Shown here: in pieces, positions 33,296 to 42,806 of the stretch | How the letters are laid out: every line of letters starts with the position of its first letter | Position numbering within the stretch: position 1 is the stretch's first letter | Source: Halapricum hydrolyticum | GTDB lineage: Archaea; Halobacteriota; Halobacteria; Halobacteriales; Haloarculaceae | Reading direction: 5' to 3' | NCBI RefSeq assembly: GCF_025517535.1 | Contig: NZ_JAOPKC010000008.1 | Coordinates: 1 to 64,000 of the forward strand | DNA: 64,000 nt | Program-made: the position numbers and the translations under genes | Notes under the pieces: model-generated | Seen by the model: the letters and a program-made list of their open reading frames with translations, nothing else | Database searches by the model: none | Told to the model about the DNA's origin: nothing

Positions 33296-36200
33296 TCAGC
33301 ACTCGCTCCAGCCGCAGTTCTCGCAGGTCTTGCAGCCCTCCGAGTAGTACAGCGACATCGAGCCACACTCCGGACACTCGGGGCTCTCGCCGTTCTCGAT
33401 GAGTTCCTGCTGGTCGTCGACCGCCTGCTCGGCCGCCCCATCGCCGTCCTCGAACTCGTCTTCGAGTTCGGTCAGGTTCTGCTGCTGGGGATAGGCCCGC
33501 TCGATGTCGTTGTCCAGATACCGGCGCATTGCGGTTCCGATTGCATCCGGAATGGACTGGATCTGTTCGCCCTTGTCCCAGGCGACCTTCGGCGAGCGGA
33601 TGCCCTGCAGTTCGTCGGCGATCTCTCCGGGATCGACGCCGCTGCGAAGCGCCGTCGAGATGGTCTTGGCGAGCGCCTCGGTGAACGAGGCGGTGAACCC
33701 GCCGGAGTTGCCGATGTTGGCGAACAGTTCGAACGGCCGACCCTGTTCGTCCTCGTTGATGTTGACGTACAGCTTCCCGTAGCCGGTGTCGATCCGCTGG
33801 GTGACGCCGTGAAGGACGTCCGGTCGCGGGCGCTTCTGGGCGTACTCTGTCGTCTCGCCGTCGGCCACGCCGAGTAGCTGTTCGACGGATTCGTCCAGTG
33901 CCGCCTGGACCTCCTCGCTCTCGAGGAAGCCCTCGATGCCGTCGAAGACCTCCTCGATCTGAGCGACGATCTCCTCGCGATCCATGTCCGCGAACTCGGT
34001 GTTCTGGGCGCGGGTGGTCAGCACCTGCTTGCTGCGGGTGCCGTCGCGGTAGTAGGTGACGCCCTTGCCGCCGTGTTCGTAGATGTACTCGAAGACCTCC
34101 TTGGCGTCCTCGACGGTCGAGTCGTTGGGGGCGTTGACGGTCTTGCTGATCGCCGAGTCCACCCCGTCCTGGAGCGCGGTCTGGATCGAGGCGTGCTGTT
34201 TGGGCGAGAGGTCACCAGTCGTGACAAACAGCTCGCCGATGGCGTCGGGCACCGTCGTGAGGCCGTCGATGCCGTCGAACTCGTTTGCAGCCATCTGCTC
34301 TTGGGCCTCTTTCTTGACAGCCTCGACGTCGATGTCGTTCTCCTCCAGCACGCGCAGGAAGTAGTCGTCGAACTCGACCAGCATCTCGTCGCCCTGGACG
34401 TCGTCGGAGACGTTCTTGTAGTAGGCGACGTTGTAGATGGGCTCACAGCCACCGGTCGTGTTGCCGACCATGCTAGTCGTCCCGGTCGGCGCGATCGTCG
34501 TCGTGTTGTGGTTGCGGATCGGGAAGCCCTCAGCCCACTCGTCAGCGTCTTCGCCGGTGTAGTGTTCGAACCACTCGCGGTATTCGGTTGGGTCCGCATA
34601 CTTCGATTTCTCCCACTCCTCGAAGGGGCCTCGCTCCTCGGCGAGTTCGTGACTGGTCCACTTGGAGTGGTGGTTGATGTGGGTCATCAGCTTGCGGGCG
34701 ACCTCGTCGGAAACCTCGTCGCCGTATTTCATCCCGAGCTGGACGTACAGCTGGGCCAGCCCCATGATGCCCAGCCCGATCTTGCGCAGTTCCCGGACCT
34801 TCTGTTCGATCTCCTCGACCGGGAAGTCCGACATCGTGACGACGTCTTCCAGGAAGCGCGTTCCCATCTCGATACGGTGGTCGAACTCCGCCCAGTTGAT
34901 CGCCTCCTCGAGGAACGCCTCGACGGCCGCTTCGGTCGTCTCGTAGTCGTCGGCGTGACGATCCGACCAGACCCGCCAGTCGGGGGCGTCCTCGGCGGCC
35001 AGCGTCGAGAGGTTGATGTGTCCGAGGTTGCAGGCCTCGTACTCCTCCAAGGGTTGCTCACCACAGGGATTTGTTGCAAGTATTCTATGCTCTGGATTTT
35101 TCTCCACATCGAACGAATGTTCCTTGTTCGCGCGTTCGAGGTAGACGACGCCAGGTTCGCCGTTCTCGTGTGCGCCCTGGATGATGTGGTCCCAGATCTC
35201 TTCGGCGGGTACCGACAGTTCCTCGCCGACCTCGACGTACTCGCCGAGGCCGAACATGTCGTACAGTTCCTTGGTCTCCTCGGTCGTGACGTGAGGTTCG
35301 CCCGTCCGGGGGTTCGTGAACGTGAACTCCTCGCCGTTCCGCAGGGCGTCCATGAAGTCGTCGGTGATCCCGACGGAGATGTTGAAATTCGAGAGGTGCC
35401 CCTCGACGGCGTTACGCAGGTGCTCGGGGACGCGACCGTCTTCGTCGATGAGTCCGCGAGCCTCTTCGAGCGCTTCCTCGAAGGAGCTGTGGGTAAAGTC
35501 GTCGGGGTCGTTCAGCCGCAGCGTCTCGGCCAGCGAGACATCCTTGTTCTTGGCGTGGATGAACTGGATGACGTCCGGGTGAGAGACACGCATGACGCCC
35601 ATCTGGGCACCCCGTCGAGCGCCACCCTGGGCGATAGTTTCACACATCTGGTCGTAGGTCCGCATGAAGGTGATCGGGCCAGAGGCGATCCCGCCAGTCG
35701 AACCGACGGCGTCGCCGTACGGGCGCAGCTTCCAGAAGGCATACCCCATGCCGCCACCGCTGTTGTGCGAGACGACCGAACTCGCGACGTATTCGTGGTC
35801 GTCCGCGACGGTGACGTCGTAGACAGTGTCCGTTCCGGCATCCTTGACGGCTTCGACGGGAACATGCCAGGTCGACCCCTCGCGTGTTCCGACGCTCGGT
35901 CCTCTGGAATCGATCGTGGAGAGTGTCTCGGCCATCGTCTCCGAGCGGTCGTCGACGAACCCGACTGACTCGAGGAAGCGTTCGAGACCTCGCTCGCCAG
36001 TCGGACCGACGTTGTAGTAGTCGCGCTCGTCGGTGTCGTACTCCCACCGGATCGCTGGCAGACCGAGACCAAGGAGGAGCTGCTGGACATCCCCAATCAG
36101 ATTCTCCGAGGCGCTCCACAGTCGCGGATAGGTGTCCTTCTGGAGACTCCCATCGGTCGAGTACAGTCCCCGGAGGAACGCGCCGATCGTCTCTCGATCG

Positions 36201-39061
36201 GCCTGCCAGACTTCGCTCGGGACCGACGCCGAAGCCGCGTCCGGTTTGGCGTCGCCGAAGTTGGCGAGCCACCAGCGCTTGATTTCGTGGCTGTGCAGGA
36301 CAGCCTCGTAACAGCCCTCATCCCAGCGCCAGTCCAGCCCGACATCGAAGAGGTCACGGGAGAGTCGGTCGGCACGCTCGAGGGTCTCTTCGCGGTTGAG
36401 ATGGAAGCGAAGGCCGTCTTCGTGCTTCGAGCCGTCGCCGACCCACATGCCGACGAGTTCCGCGAGTTCGGGCGTGAACTCGGTCGGCTGCGTGACGGTC
36501 TTGACGGCATCTCCGTTCGCCTCGAGCGATTGCGTCTCGCGGAACCGGGCGACACTGCGGGTCGAGACGCCCAGTTCCCGCGCGATCTCACCGTCGGAGT
36601 GGCCGTCGTCGTAGAGCGTCTCGAACTCGTCCTCATCGAAGCTCACGTCACCGCCGGACCGGCCGCCGCTCCCGTTGGGATCAAGCCCGAGTTCGAGCGA
36701 GCGACGGCGCTGTATCGTCGAGGGCGAGCTGTCGAGTCGGTCCGCGATCTCGTAATCGCTGAGTCCCTCAGCGTGGAGTTCGAGGATGTCGTCGTTCGAG
36801 ATCGTCCGGTTTTCGGACCACTGGGCCCCGCCAGCGACGGTCGTGAGTTCGGGTGTCGTATCCTCGTTGTCGATCCAGCCGAGTCGCAACGAGAGGGTAT
36901 CCCCGGCCTCAATCTGGTCGATCCGCGTCCACGAGCCATCGACGAGCAGTTCGTGGTTCGGCGTCCCGGTCAGGTCGATCCCGGCTTCCGTCTCGATACG
37001 GCTGACGGGTGAATCGTCATATGCGTGTGTTTCCTCGACGTTCTGAACGGTGTGTCCGTCTCCGTCGCGCTGGACGATCTGATCGCCGGGCTCGACGTCG
37101 GCAATAGAGACAACGCCCTTGTCCTCAACGTAGACCTGCGTGTCCTCAGTCAGACACTGGAAGACCTGTGCGGCCTCTTTGGCGGTCTGGTGGATATCGT
37201 CGATGTCGTCCTCGGGAGAGTCGACGAAACAGGCAGAGAGCTGCTGGAGTTCGTCGCCAGCGTTCATCAGTGTGGGGCTGTTGTGACTGACGAACCCTTC
37301 AACAACGTAGGTGTTCCGACGCGGAACCTGCATGTCTTCGACGGCCATTCGACCGACATCGCGGACCGTCGAAACTCGCTCGTAGAACTGGTCGCGCTCA
37401 ACGAACTCGGCGACTGGGGAGTCCCAAAGTTCAGGGTACTTCTCCGCGTAACGGCGGAAGACACCGACGCCGATCTCCTGGTGGTACGCAGAATCAGGAT
37501 CGATCAGGAACTGCGAGAGATCACGGTAGGCGTCGTGTCCAAGATCGCTCTGCTGGAACCACTCGTGAAGACGGTCGGTTTGATTCGGGATTTTCACCGA
37601 CGTGGCGTTCTCGGCCACGGTCTCAAACCGTTTCGACTCCGTCAGCTTTCGTTCGCTCAGGAATCCGACGCGGTCGACGAACCGTTTCCCAGAGACGTTC
37701 TTGCGGACCGTCACTCGGAACCCGTCCCGTTTTGCGTTCACAGACGAGCGAATACCCAGACCGAGCAACAGCTTCTGTACCTGATCGGCGAGCTGTTCGC
37801 TGTGTGTGTACAGTTCGATGGTCCGTTCACCGACGGTACCGTCTGCCTCGAACAAACCACTGAGGAACGTGGCGACGCAGGTCCGGCCCGATTCGAGTAC
37901 TGCGTCCGGAACTGCCGCGTTTTTCGAGGTGTCTTTCAAAAGCTCGTTTCGGTCGAGGAAATCGTACAGATCGCGCCTCCCGGCCTGGCCGACCACGCAC
38001 GCTGCATCGTTGCGGTGTCGTGTCGTCGGCTCGAACCCGAACACTGACTCGGTCAGTTCGCGCCAGTACTCGACGAGGTCGTCGTCCTGCTCGTCGAACG
38101 CAACTCTAACGCCACTTTCTCGTGCTGTTCCGTCACCGACATAGAGGCCCAGCCACTCCGCGAGCGCAGGCGTCATGGAGTCGGGTGCGTCGATGGCCTC
38201 TCGTGGCCTACCGAGGGTCGTCGTTTCCGCGGCGACTGCCCCGCCATCAGCTGCTGTCGGCGGGAGCAGGCTGGCTGTCGTTCCCTCATCGTCGAGGAAG
38301 TTCTTCTGGAGTGCGATCACGTCGTCCGGCTTGAGATCTTTTACCTGTCGCCATTCGTACTCGCCGCTCTCCGAAATAACCCGGAAATAATGCTCAGGCG
38401 TAGCCTGAACTGTATATCCCAAGTTCGTCTCGATCTCCTTGACCAGCTTCTCACCGTTTTCGAACTTCGAGTCGACACGAGCGGTCCCATCTTGGTCGTC
38501 GTAGACGCGCTCGCCAGGTTCAATATCCCCAAGGGGCTTGAGTCCTCCTTCAGCTGCGACCCGCGACTCGGGCGGGACACAGTTCGGCATAAACGAGAGA
38601 TGTTCCATCAGCTCCTGGTACTCAGCGGCGGTGTCCTCGACGTGTTCGCGGATGTCGGCGGGGAGCTCCGAGACGATCGTCTCGTAGGAGAACTTGTTGA
38701 CGTTGTACCGCGTCAGCGTCGTCTCGGCGTCGTCGTCGGCGGTCGTCCCCTTGCCGAAGACCTCCTCGGCGAGTTCGTCACGCCGGGGATGGTCGGGCTT
38801 GAGCTGGTCCGGGGTGACCGTGATTTCGACGTCTTCCTTTCGAGCCTCGAAGACGGCCTCCGCCAGCGCGACGTTCTTCGCGACGCGCTCGAAGAGATCC
38901 TCCTGGGACTCGACGAGCTCACCGTCGGCGTCCTTCCGAAGATACCGCGCCGGCAAGATGTTGTGATAGGCGTTCGAGGTGAGTCGCTCCTCGAGCGTGT
39001 CGCCGGTGGTGCGTTTGATCGGCAGCGTGATCTCGTCCGCGGAGAGGTCCTGCTGGCTCAC
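33296..39061 (-). CDS. nrdJ: Adenosylcobalamin-dependent (class II) ribonucleotide reductase with two inteins
   Basis: A 1921-residue precursor. The exteins sum to 1022 residues, a normal NrdJ. N-terminal extein is residues 1-160, the short middle extein SPTLMNAGDELQQLSACFVD to VFQ spans 595-635 and the C-terminal extein begins SGGGMGYAFWKLRPYGDAVG. The active-site cysteine loop LATNPCGEQPLEEYEACNLG and the phosphate-binding IAPTGTTSMVGNTTGGCEPI are present. A zinc-binding C terminus (CPECGSMSLYYSEGCKTCEN) carries the redox cysteines. It makes deoxyribonucleotides, using B12. After both splicing events the enzyme should be functional. Confidence 0.95.
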   Translation of the reverse strand: MSQQDLSADEITLPIKRTTGDTLEERLTSNAYHNILPARYLRKDADGELVESQEDLFERVAKNVALAEAVFEARKEDVEITVTPDQLKPDHPRRDELAEEVFGKGTTADDDAETTLTRYNVNKFSYETIVSELPADIREHVEDTAAEYQELMEHLSFMPNCVPPESRVAAEGGLKPLGDIEPGERVYDDQDGTARVDSKFENGEKLVKEIETNLGYTVQATPEHYFRVISESGEYEWRQVKDLKPDDVIALQKNFLDDEGTTASLLPPTAADGGAVAAETTTLGRPREAIDAPDSMTPALAEWLGLYVGDGTARESGVRVAFDEQDDDLVEYWRELTESVFGFEPTTRHRNDAACVVGQAGRRDLYDFLDRNELLKDTSKNAAVPDAVLESGRTCVATFLSGLFEADGTVGERTIELYTHSEQLADQVQKLLLGLGIRSSVNAKRDGFRVTVRKNVSGKRFVDRVGFLSERKLTESKRFETVAENATSVKIPNQTDRLHEWFQQSDLGHDAYRDLSQFLIDPDSAYHQEIGVGVFRRYAEKYPELWDSPVAEFVERDQFYERVSTVRDVGRMAVEDMQVPRRNTYVVEGFVSHNSPTLMNAGDELQQLSACFVDSPEDDIDDIHQTAKEAAQVFQCLTEDTQVYVEDKGVVSIADVEPGDQIVQRDGDGHTVQNVEETHAYDDSPVSRIETEAGIDLTGTPNHELLVDGSWTRIDQIEAGDTLSLRLGWIDNEDTTPELTTVAGGAQWSENRTISNDDILELHAEGLSDYEIADRLDSSPSTIQRRRSLELGLDPNGSGGRSGGDVSFDEDEFETLYDDGHSDGEIARELGVSTRSVARFRETQSLEANGDAVKTVTQPTEFTPELAELVGMWVGDGSKHEDGLRFHLNREETLERADRLSRDLFDVGLDWRWDEGCYEAVLHSHEIKRWWLANFGDAKPDAASASVPSEVWQADRETIGAFLRGLYSTDGSLQKDTYPRLWSASENLIGDVQQLLLGLGLPAIRWEYDTDERDYYNVGPTGERGLERFLESVGFVDDRSETMAETLSTIDSRGPSVGTREGSTWHVPVEAVKDAGTDTVYDVTVADDHEYVASSVVSHNSGGGMGYAFWKLRPYGDAVGSTGGIASGPITFMRTYDQMCETIAQGGARRGAQMGVMRVSHPDVIQFIHAKNKDVSLAETLRLNDPDDFTHSSFEEALEEARGLIDEDGRVPEHLRNAVEGHLSNFNISVGITDDFMDALRNGEEFTFTNPRTGEPHVTTEETKELYDMFGLGEYVEVGEELSVPAEEIWDHIIQGAHENGEPGVVYLERANKEHSFDVEKNPEHRILATNPCGEQPLEEYEACNLGHINLSTLAAEDAPDWRVWSDRHADDYETTEAAVEAFLEEAINWAEFDHRIEMGTRFLEDVVTMSDFPVEEIEQKVRELRKIGLGIMGLAQLYVQLGMKYGDEVSDEVARKLMTHINHHSKWTSHELAEERGPFEEWEKSKYADPTEYREWFEHYTGEDADEWAEGFPIRNHNTTTIAPTGTTSMVGNTTGGCEPIYNVAYYKNVSDDVQGDEMLVEFDDYFLRVLEENDIDVEAVKKEAQEQMAANEFDGIDGLTTVPDAIGELFVTTGDLSPKQHASIQTALQDGVDSAISKTVNAPNDSTVEDAKEVFEYIYEHGGKGVTYYRDGTRSKQVLTTRAQNTEFADMDREEIVAQIEEVFDGIEGFLESEEVQAALDESVEQLLGVADGETTEYAQKRPRPDVLHGVTQRIDTGYGKLYVNINEDEQGRPFELFANIGNSGGFTASFTEALAKTISTALRSGVDPGEIADELQGIRSPKVAWDKGEQIQSIPDAIGTAMRRYLDNDIERAYPQQQNLTELEDEFEDGDGAAEQAVDDQQELIENGESPECPECGSMSLYYSEGCKTCENCGWSEC
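35762..37156 (-). other. Intein 2 in NrdJ (465 residues)
   Basis: It starts CLTEDTQVYVEDKGVVSIAD, has block B GTPNHELLV and ends YVASSVVSHN before extein SGGGMG. The LAGLIDADG parts read LAELVGMWVGDGSKHEDG and FLRGLYSTDGSLQ. Between block B and the endonuclease are two helix-turn-helix-like segments, ILELHAEGLSDYEIADRLDS and FETLYDDGHSDGEIARELGV, each followed by a basic helix. They may help DNA binding. Splice residues are intact. Confidence 0.95.
37280..38581 (-). other. Intein 1 in NrdJ (434 residues)
   Basis: It starts with the nucleophile CVPPESRVAAEGG, contains a block-B-like TPEHYF and a LAGLIDADG endonuclease with paired motifs LAEWLGLYVGDGTAR and FLSGLFEADGTVG, and ends YVVEGFVSHN. 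The next extein residue is Ser of SPTLMNAG. All splice-site residues (Cys1, His-Asn, Ser+1) are intact. The endonuclease acidic residues are present in both motifs. Confidence 0.95.
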
Positions 39062-39396
39062 GCGTCAGCCCTCCCGGCGAGATCAGTTCGCCATCCGTCG
39101 ATACGGGTCGTGAAACGGGTCCGTGTGTGGATCATCTGTAGCGGAAGTTCGTTACTTGCGGGTTCCTAATGAACCCGTCGCCTCGCGATTTCGATCGCCC
39201 GTGTGACACCTGTCGCTACTCGTATCTTTCTCGGTCGTAGCGGCGCCTCACGGGCACTGCCGTACGCGAACAACGAATGAGAGGCGTCCTAATAAACGTG
39301 AGCAGACCGGAGTGAAAGTGAAGTTTGATCCGTCTGATCCCCGAGAGAGCGAAAGTGTTCCCAGCGGAAACAAGCGGGTGTTTCGGATGGAGATCG
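39062..39396. other. Intergenic region upstream of nrdJ
   Basis: No gene is supported. A perfect 7-bp inverted repeat (CGGGTTC-CTAAT-GAACCCG) lies at 39159-39177, about 100 bp before nrdJ. TTCCCAGCGGAAACAAGCGGG (at 39358 onward) resembles haloarchaeal Orc1-binding origin repeats but occurs once. Confidence 0.5.
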
Positions 39397-39990
39397 CTAC
39401 CGACTGGAGACGTTCCGGGCGTGTGCCGTTGCACAGACTGCGACCGCCATCAGCACCCCTAGAAGTACGAGTTGCACGCCCCCTGCCGAGAGAGCGAACA
39501 GCCAACTTCCACCGAGCGCGAGCGCGCCGACACCGACGATAGCAGTGTAGTGCCGGTACCAGTGATCAGTCGACGGCGGGCCTTCGAGGTACGGCCGGAG
39601 TTGTGCTGCGCTCTCCCGAAGCGTCACGATCCCGCGAGATTCGTCGTACGAAACGAGACCTATGTCGTCGAGTTTCGGAAGGTGACACTGATAGAGCGCG
39701 ACGTAGACGCGCTTGCGTTCCGCGTACGTGATCTCCGCGATCGATTTACCGTTCTCGTCCGCGGCGATCCGTTCCGCTAACTCGCCCAGTTTGACGGAGC
39801 CATCGGACGCACCAAGATACTGTAACGTGCGACGACGGCGGGCGTTTTTCAGCGCATCGAAGATCGCATCCAGAGAGAGCTGTCGAAGGTCAGAGCCGGA
39901 ATCGGCCCCGGCGTCGAGAGATCCACCCTCAGTTACCTTTTCGGGAAAAGACGTCGGCAGATCAGTCTGTGACGAGGTTGCTTCACTCAT
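39397..39990 (-). CDS. Membrane-anchored DUF7344 winged-helix regulator
   Basis: A 197-residue protein from the ATG at 39990 (MSEATSSQTDLPTSFPEKVT). A soluble DUF7344 winged helix (SLDAIFDALKNARRRRTLQY, KRVYVALYQCHLPKLDDIGL, VSYDESRGIVTLRESA) is followed by two membrane helices (YTAIVGVGALALGGSWLFAL and VQLVLLGVLMAVAVCATA). The layout matches the gene at 42807. Regulators of this form are common beside haloarchaeal surface-protein genes. A role in the adjacent fibre locus is inferred. Confidence 0.87.
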   Translation of the reverse strand: MSEATSSQTDLPTSFPEKVTEGGSLDAGADSGSDLRQLSLDAIFDALKNARRRRTLQYLGASDGSVKLGELAERIAADENGKSIAEITYAERKRVYVALYQCHLPKLDDIGLVSYDESRGIVTLRESAAQLRPYLEGPPSTDHWYRHYTAIVGVGALALGGSWLFALSAGGVQLVLLGVLMAVAVCATAHARNVSSR

Positions 39991-40488
39991 TTCACCACCT
40001 CGCGTGTCGATAGCTAGCCGGTCGTCGACCACGTGGACGAGTTCGGCCGGCTCGCGTCCGATGGTGTCGATAGCCGATAGTCCGTGCCGGTCTGCTAGCC
40101 AGCGCGTTCGTTCTCGGTGCCACCCGTGCGTAATTCTGTCGTTGAACCCACATCCTGAGCCCCCGTAGATACGTTCTTAGCAGACAATATCTAGCATACC
40201 GTTGGAGATCCAAGGGAATTATATATCTCGTTACTCGTTTCAGCGTGACTGAGCAGTCGTCATCGTCCGTCGAAATACCCGTTACTTGCGGGCGGAAACC
40301 GTCTCGTCGACCGAGAAAAACCACGGGCTGGCGAGACGACGAAGACAGACTCGCCTGGGGAGCACCCAGATTTCTATGCGGATCTCGGCCGCAGTCGAGG
40401 TGCACAGAGACGGACAGCCGGTTCACACACCGGTGAACTGCTCCGGGCAAGCCCCGGGGCACTCGGTCTGCTTTCTCTGCCCATGGCG
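39991..40488. other. Intergenic region, 498 bp
   Basis: No gene is supported. An AT-rich TATATA stretch (about 40219-40226) could be a promoter. A hairpin with CCGGGC (40443-40448) and GCCCCGG (40451-40457) lies close to the stop codon of the next gene and may act as a terminator or be an old transposon end. Confidence 0.4.
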
Positions 40489-42579
40489 TTAGACGCGCCC
40501 GACGTAGAGAGTCCGACCGTCCCGAACGTCCCGTTCGGTGACGACCACCGATCGACCGTCGACGGTATAGGTCCCGGGATGAGCAACCGTCACCGAGAAC
40601 GAGCCGTCGTCAGGTTCGGCGAACCGGACGTACTCGAAGTCGGCACCCGGGATCGAAACTTCCGTCTCGATCCTCGTTCGTCTACTGATCGTACCGGAAA
40701 GCGTCGCTCCAGGGACGAGCGTAAACACCAGATAGTCGCGATCCGGGCTTGCATAGACGGCGCGGTAGTGACCGAGGCCCGGCGCGTTCTCGGTGGCGCT
40801 GCCGAGTTTCCGAAGTCGCGCGTACAGTCGCCTCGAATGGGTGTACCCGCCGTACTCGAGATCCGGGACGACGATGAAGCCGACGCGGCCGTCGAAGTGT
40901 TCGTACCAGCCCGCGGCGTCGGACGTGAACAGGAAGTCCTCGTAGTAGCGGCGCGCGTATCCGTAGCTCGCCGATTGTCCGTTCACGAAATAGTTGAACA
41001 TCCGGTTGCGACCCCACTCGCTCAGCACGTAGTTCTCGGGATACTCCCAGCCGCGCTCGCTGGCGTAGGCGTCTATCCACCGGGCGGCGCGGACCGCCGC
41101 CCGGTCGGTCGCGAGTCGATCGTTGATCAGCGTGGTGTACAGCGCTCCGGAACCCGCGAAGACGCCGACGGCCCCGCCGAGGAGTGTCAGACGGGTCCTG
41201 TCGGGCACCGCGAGTCCGTCACGGTGGTGATCCGGACGCGATGACAGCGCCACTCGTTCGTGCGCCCGGTGCGGCTTCGCGAGGTCCAGCCACCCGAGCA
41301 CGCCGAGCAGTCCCAGCCCGCCCAACAACGCGAGAAACGGGGCGAGTTCACCACCGAATCGCCGCTGGATCGCGGTCAGCACAGCGAAATACGCCCCGTA
41401 GGCGATCAGTATCGGCCACGCGATCGAGCCCCGCCGCCACGCTGCACGTAACCCGAGAACGATACCCGGGAGCGCCAGAAACGGACCGAATCCGAGGAGA
41501 ACAAGCGGTCCGAGGACGAGTCCGTAGTCTTCGGTGAGCGATGACATCTCTCCGATCCGAGTGTCGTGGAGCAACCGGTCGATCCCCCGCTCGAGGGCGT
41601 GGCCCGCGTCCGGAAACGCGCTGAAAAGGACCGCGAGCCCGAGCACGACGAGCCCGACTTCCAGGATCGCAGTCAAGATCCACGACCGGTCCAGGCGCTG
41701 GCAGACGGACGCGATCGAGAGCACGCCGAGGCTTCCGGCGAAGAGGGTGCCAGCGGCCAGGACGACGACCGTGTCCTGCCAGCCGAAACCGACGTGCGCC
41801 AGTCCGGTCAGCACCGTCCCCCAGGCGACGCCAGCCACGAGCGAAGACAGGGGCCGAACCGAGTCACGTGCGGCGGTGGCGACGCCACACAGGCCGATCG
41901 CGAACGCGAGTGGGACGACCAGCAGCGGTCCCGCTTCCCATGCCAGCAGCTGACCGGCCAGTCCGACGGCGAGCAGCGCCACGTCGGACCCAGTCCCGCC
42001 CGGGCCCGACCGGTCGGGCCCGTGCACGATTCCGAGGAGCGCGTAGACGGTCAACGCGAGAAAGACGTAGTCGAACGCGTGGTGGTCGGCGAAGCCGATG
42101 CTGGTCCGAAAGCCGTGCATCGGTGTCACAGCGAGCAAGAGTACCGCTGCCAGTCCGATCCGGGCGTCGCCGCTGGCTCTGACCGCGATCCCGTAAACGA
42201 GCAGCGCGGTGAGCAGGGCCGAGACGACCAGATACCACGCGACGACAGTGTCGGCGGCCCACTGGCTTCCCCCGAGAAGAAGCGCTGCGAGCGCCAGCGT
42301 CGAGACCAACAGCGGCTCGCCACTCGCGACCCCGTCCGGCAGTGACCAGGGCGTGGCGGTCCCGTGGACCACCTGCTCAACGGCGTAGCGGTAGGCGTAT
42401 GGATCGTTGCCTGTGAGGACGACGGCACCGTCCTGGTAGACGGAAGTAACGGGGACGAGCCTGATCGTGACGACGACCGCGAGCGTACCCGCGAGCGCGT
42501 ACCGTATCGGAACGGAGCTCGACAGGGCCAGCGTTCGCCCGACCGCTCCAGAGAACCGTGACGACGAGTCCGGAGTCAC
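40489..42579 (-). CDS. Second STT3/AglB-like oligosaccharyltransferase
   Basis: A 696-residue GT-C membrane protein from the GTG at 42579, which has a GGTGAT ribosome-binding-like stretch before it. A longer frame to 42735 has non-conserved N-terminal sequence. The first acidic loop is LTGNDPYAYRYAVEQV, the second FADHHAFDYVFLAL, and the soluble part holds EYPENYVLSEWGRNRMFNYF in the position of WWDYG. It is a shorter paralogue of the gene at 19616 and lacks its LamG domain. Being next to the fibre locus, it may glycosylate those proteins (inference). Confidence 0.85.
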   Translation of the reverse strand: MTPDSSSRFSGAVGRTLALSSSVPIRYALAGTLAVVVTIRLVPVTSVYQDGAVVLTGNDPYAYRYAVEQVVHGTATPWSLPDGVASGEPLLVSTLALAALLLGGSQWAADTVVAWYLVVSALLTALLVYGIAVRASGDARIGLAAVLLLAVTPMHGFRTSIGFADHHAFDYVFLALTVYALLGIVHGPDRSGPGGTGSDVALLAVGLAGQLLAWEAGPLLVVPLAFAIGLCGVATAARDSVRPLSSLVAGVAWGTVLTGLAHVGFGWQDTVVVLAAGTLFAGSLGVLSIASVCQRLDRSWILTAILEVGLVVLGLAVLFSAFPDAGHALERGIDRLLHDTRIGEMSSLTEDYGLVLGPLVLLGFGPFLALPGIVLGLRAAWRRGSIAWPILIAYGAYFAVLTAIQRRFGGELAPFLALLGGLGLLGVLGWLDLAKPHRAHERVALSSRPDHHRDGLAVPDRTRLTLLGGAVGVFAGSGALYTTLINDRLATDRAAVRAARWIDAYASERGWEYPENYVLSEWGRNRMFNYFVNGQSASYGYARRYYEDFLFTSDAAGWYEHFDGRVGFIVVPDLEYGGYTHSRRLYARLRKLGSATENAPGLGHYRAVYASPDRDYLVFTLVPGATLSGTISRRTRIETEVSIPGADFEYVRFAEPDDGSFSVTVAHPGTYTVDGRSVVVTERDVRDGRTLYVGRV

Positions 42580-42806
42580 GTCATCACCTGTTCCTGGCGA
42601 GCGATCCCGAACTGCCCGACAGCCGCCCGTTTGTCCCGGACGGTGTGACGGCGGCGGGACGGTAGCAGCGACGACAGCTGACGGGCACCTCCTGCTCGTT
42701 CGAGCCCACGGCCAGCAGGCAATGCCACACGGCACGGGATCACACCGTTCCGGGATCGTCCAGTCCAGTGGTCGGCACTAGACAGCATCATCTACATCCT
42801 TCCGTG

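Noticed and set aside
34073..35968. 631-residue plus-strand frame opposite nrdJ
   Set aside because: It is an antisense shadow. The nrdJ motifs on the other strand are unambiguous.
39151..40292. 12-mer GTTACTTGCGGG present twice (39151 and 40281)
   Set aside because: A 12-mer is expected to recur by chance in 64 kb, and the flanks do not match.
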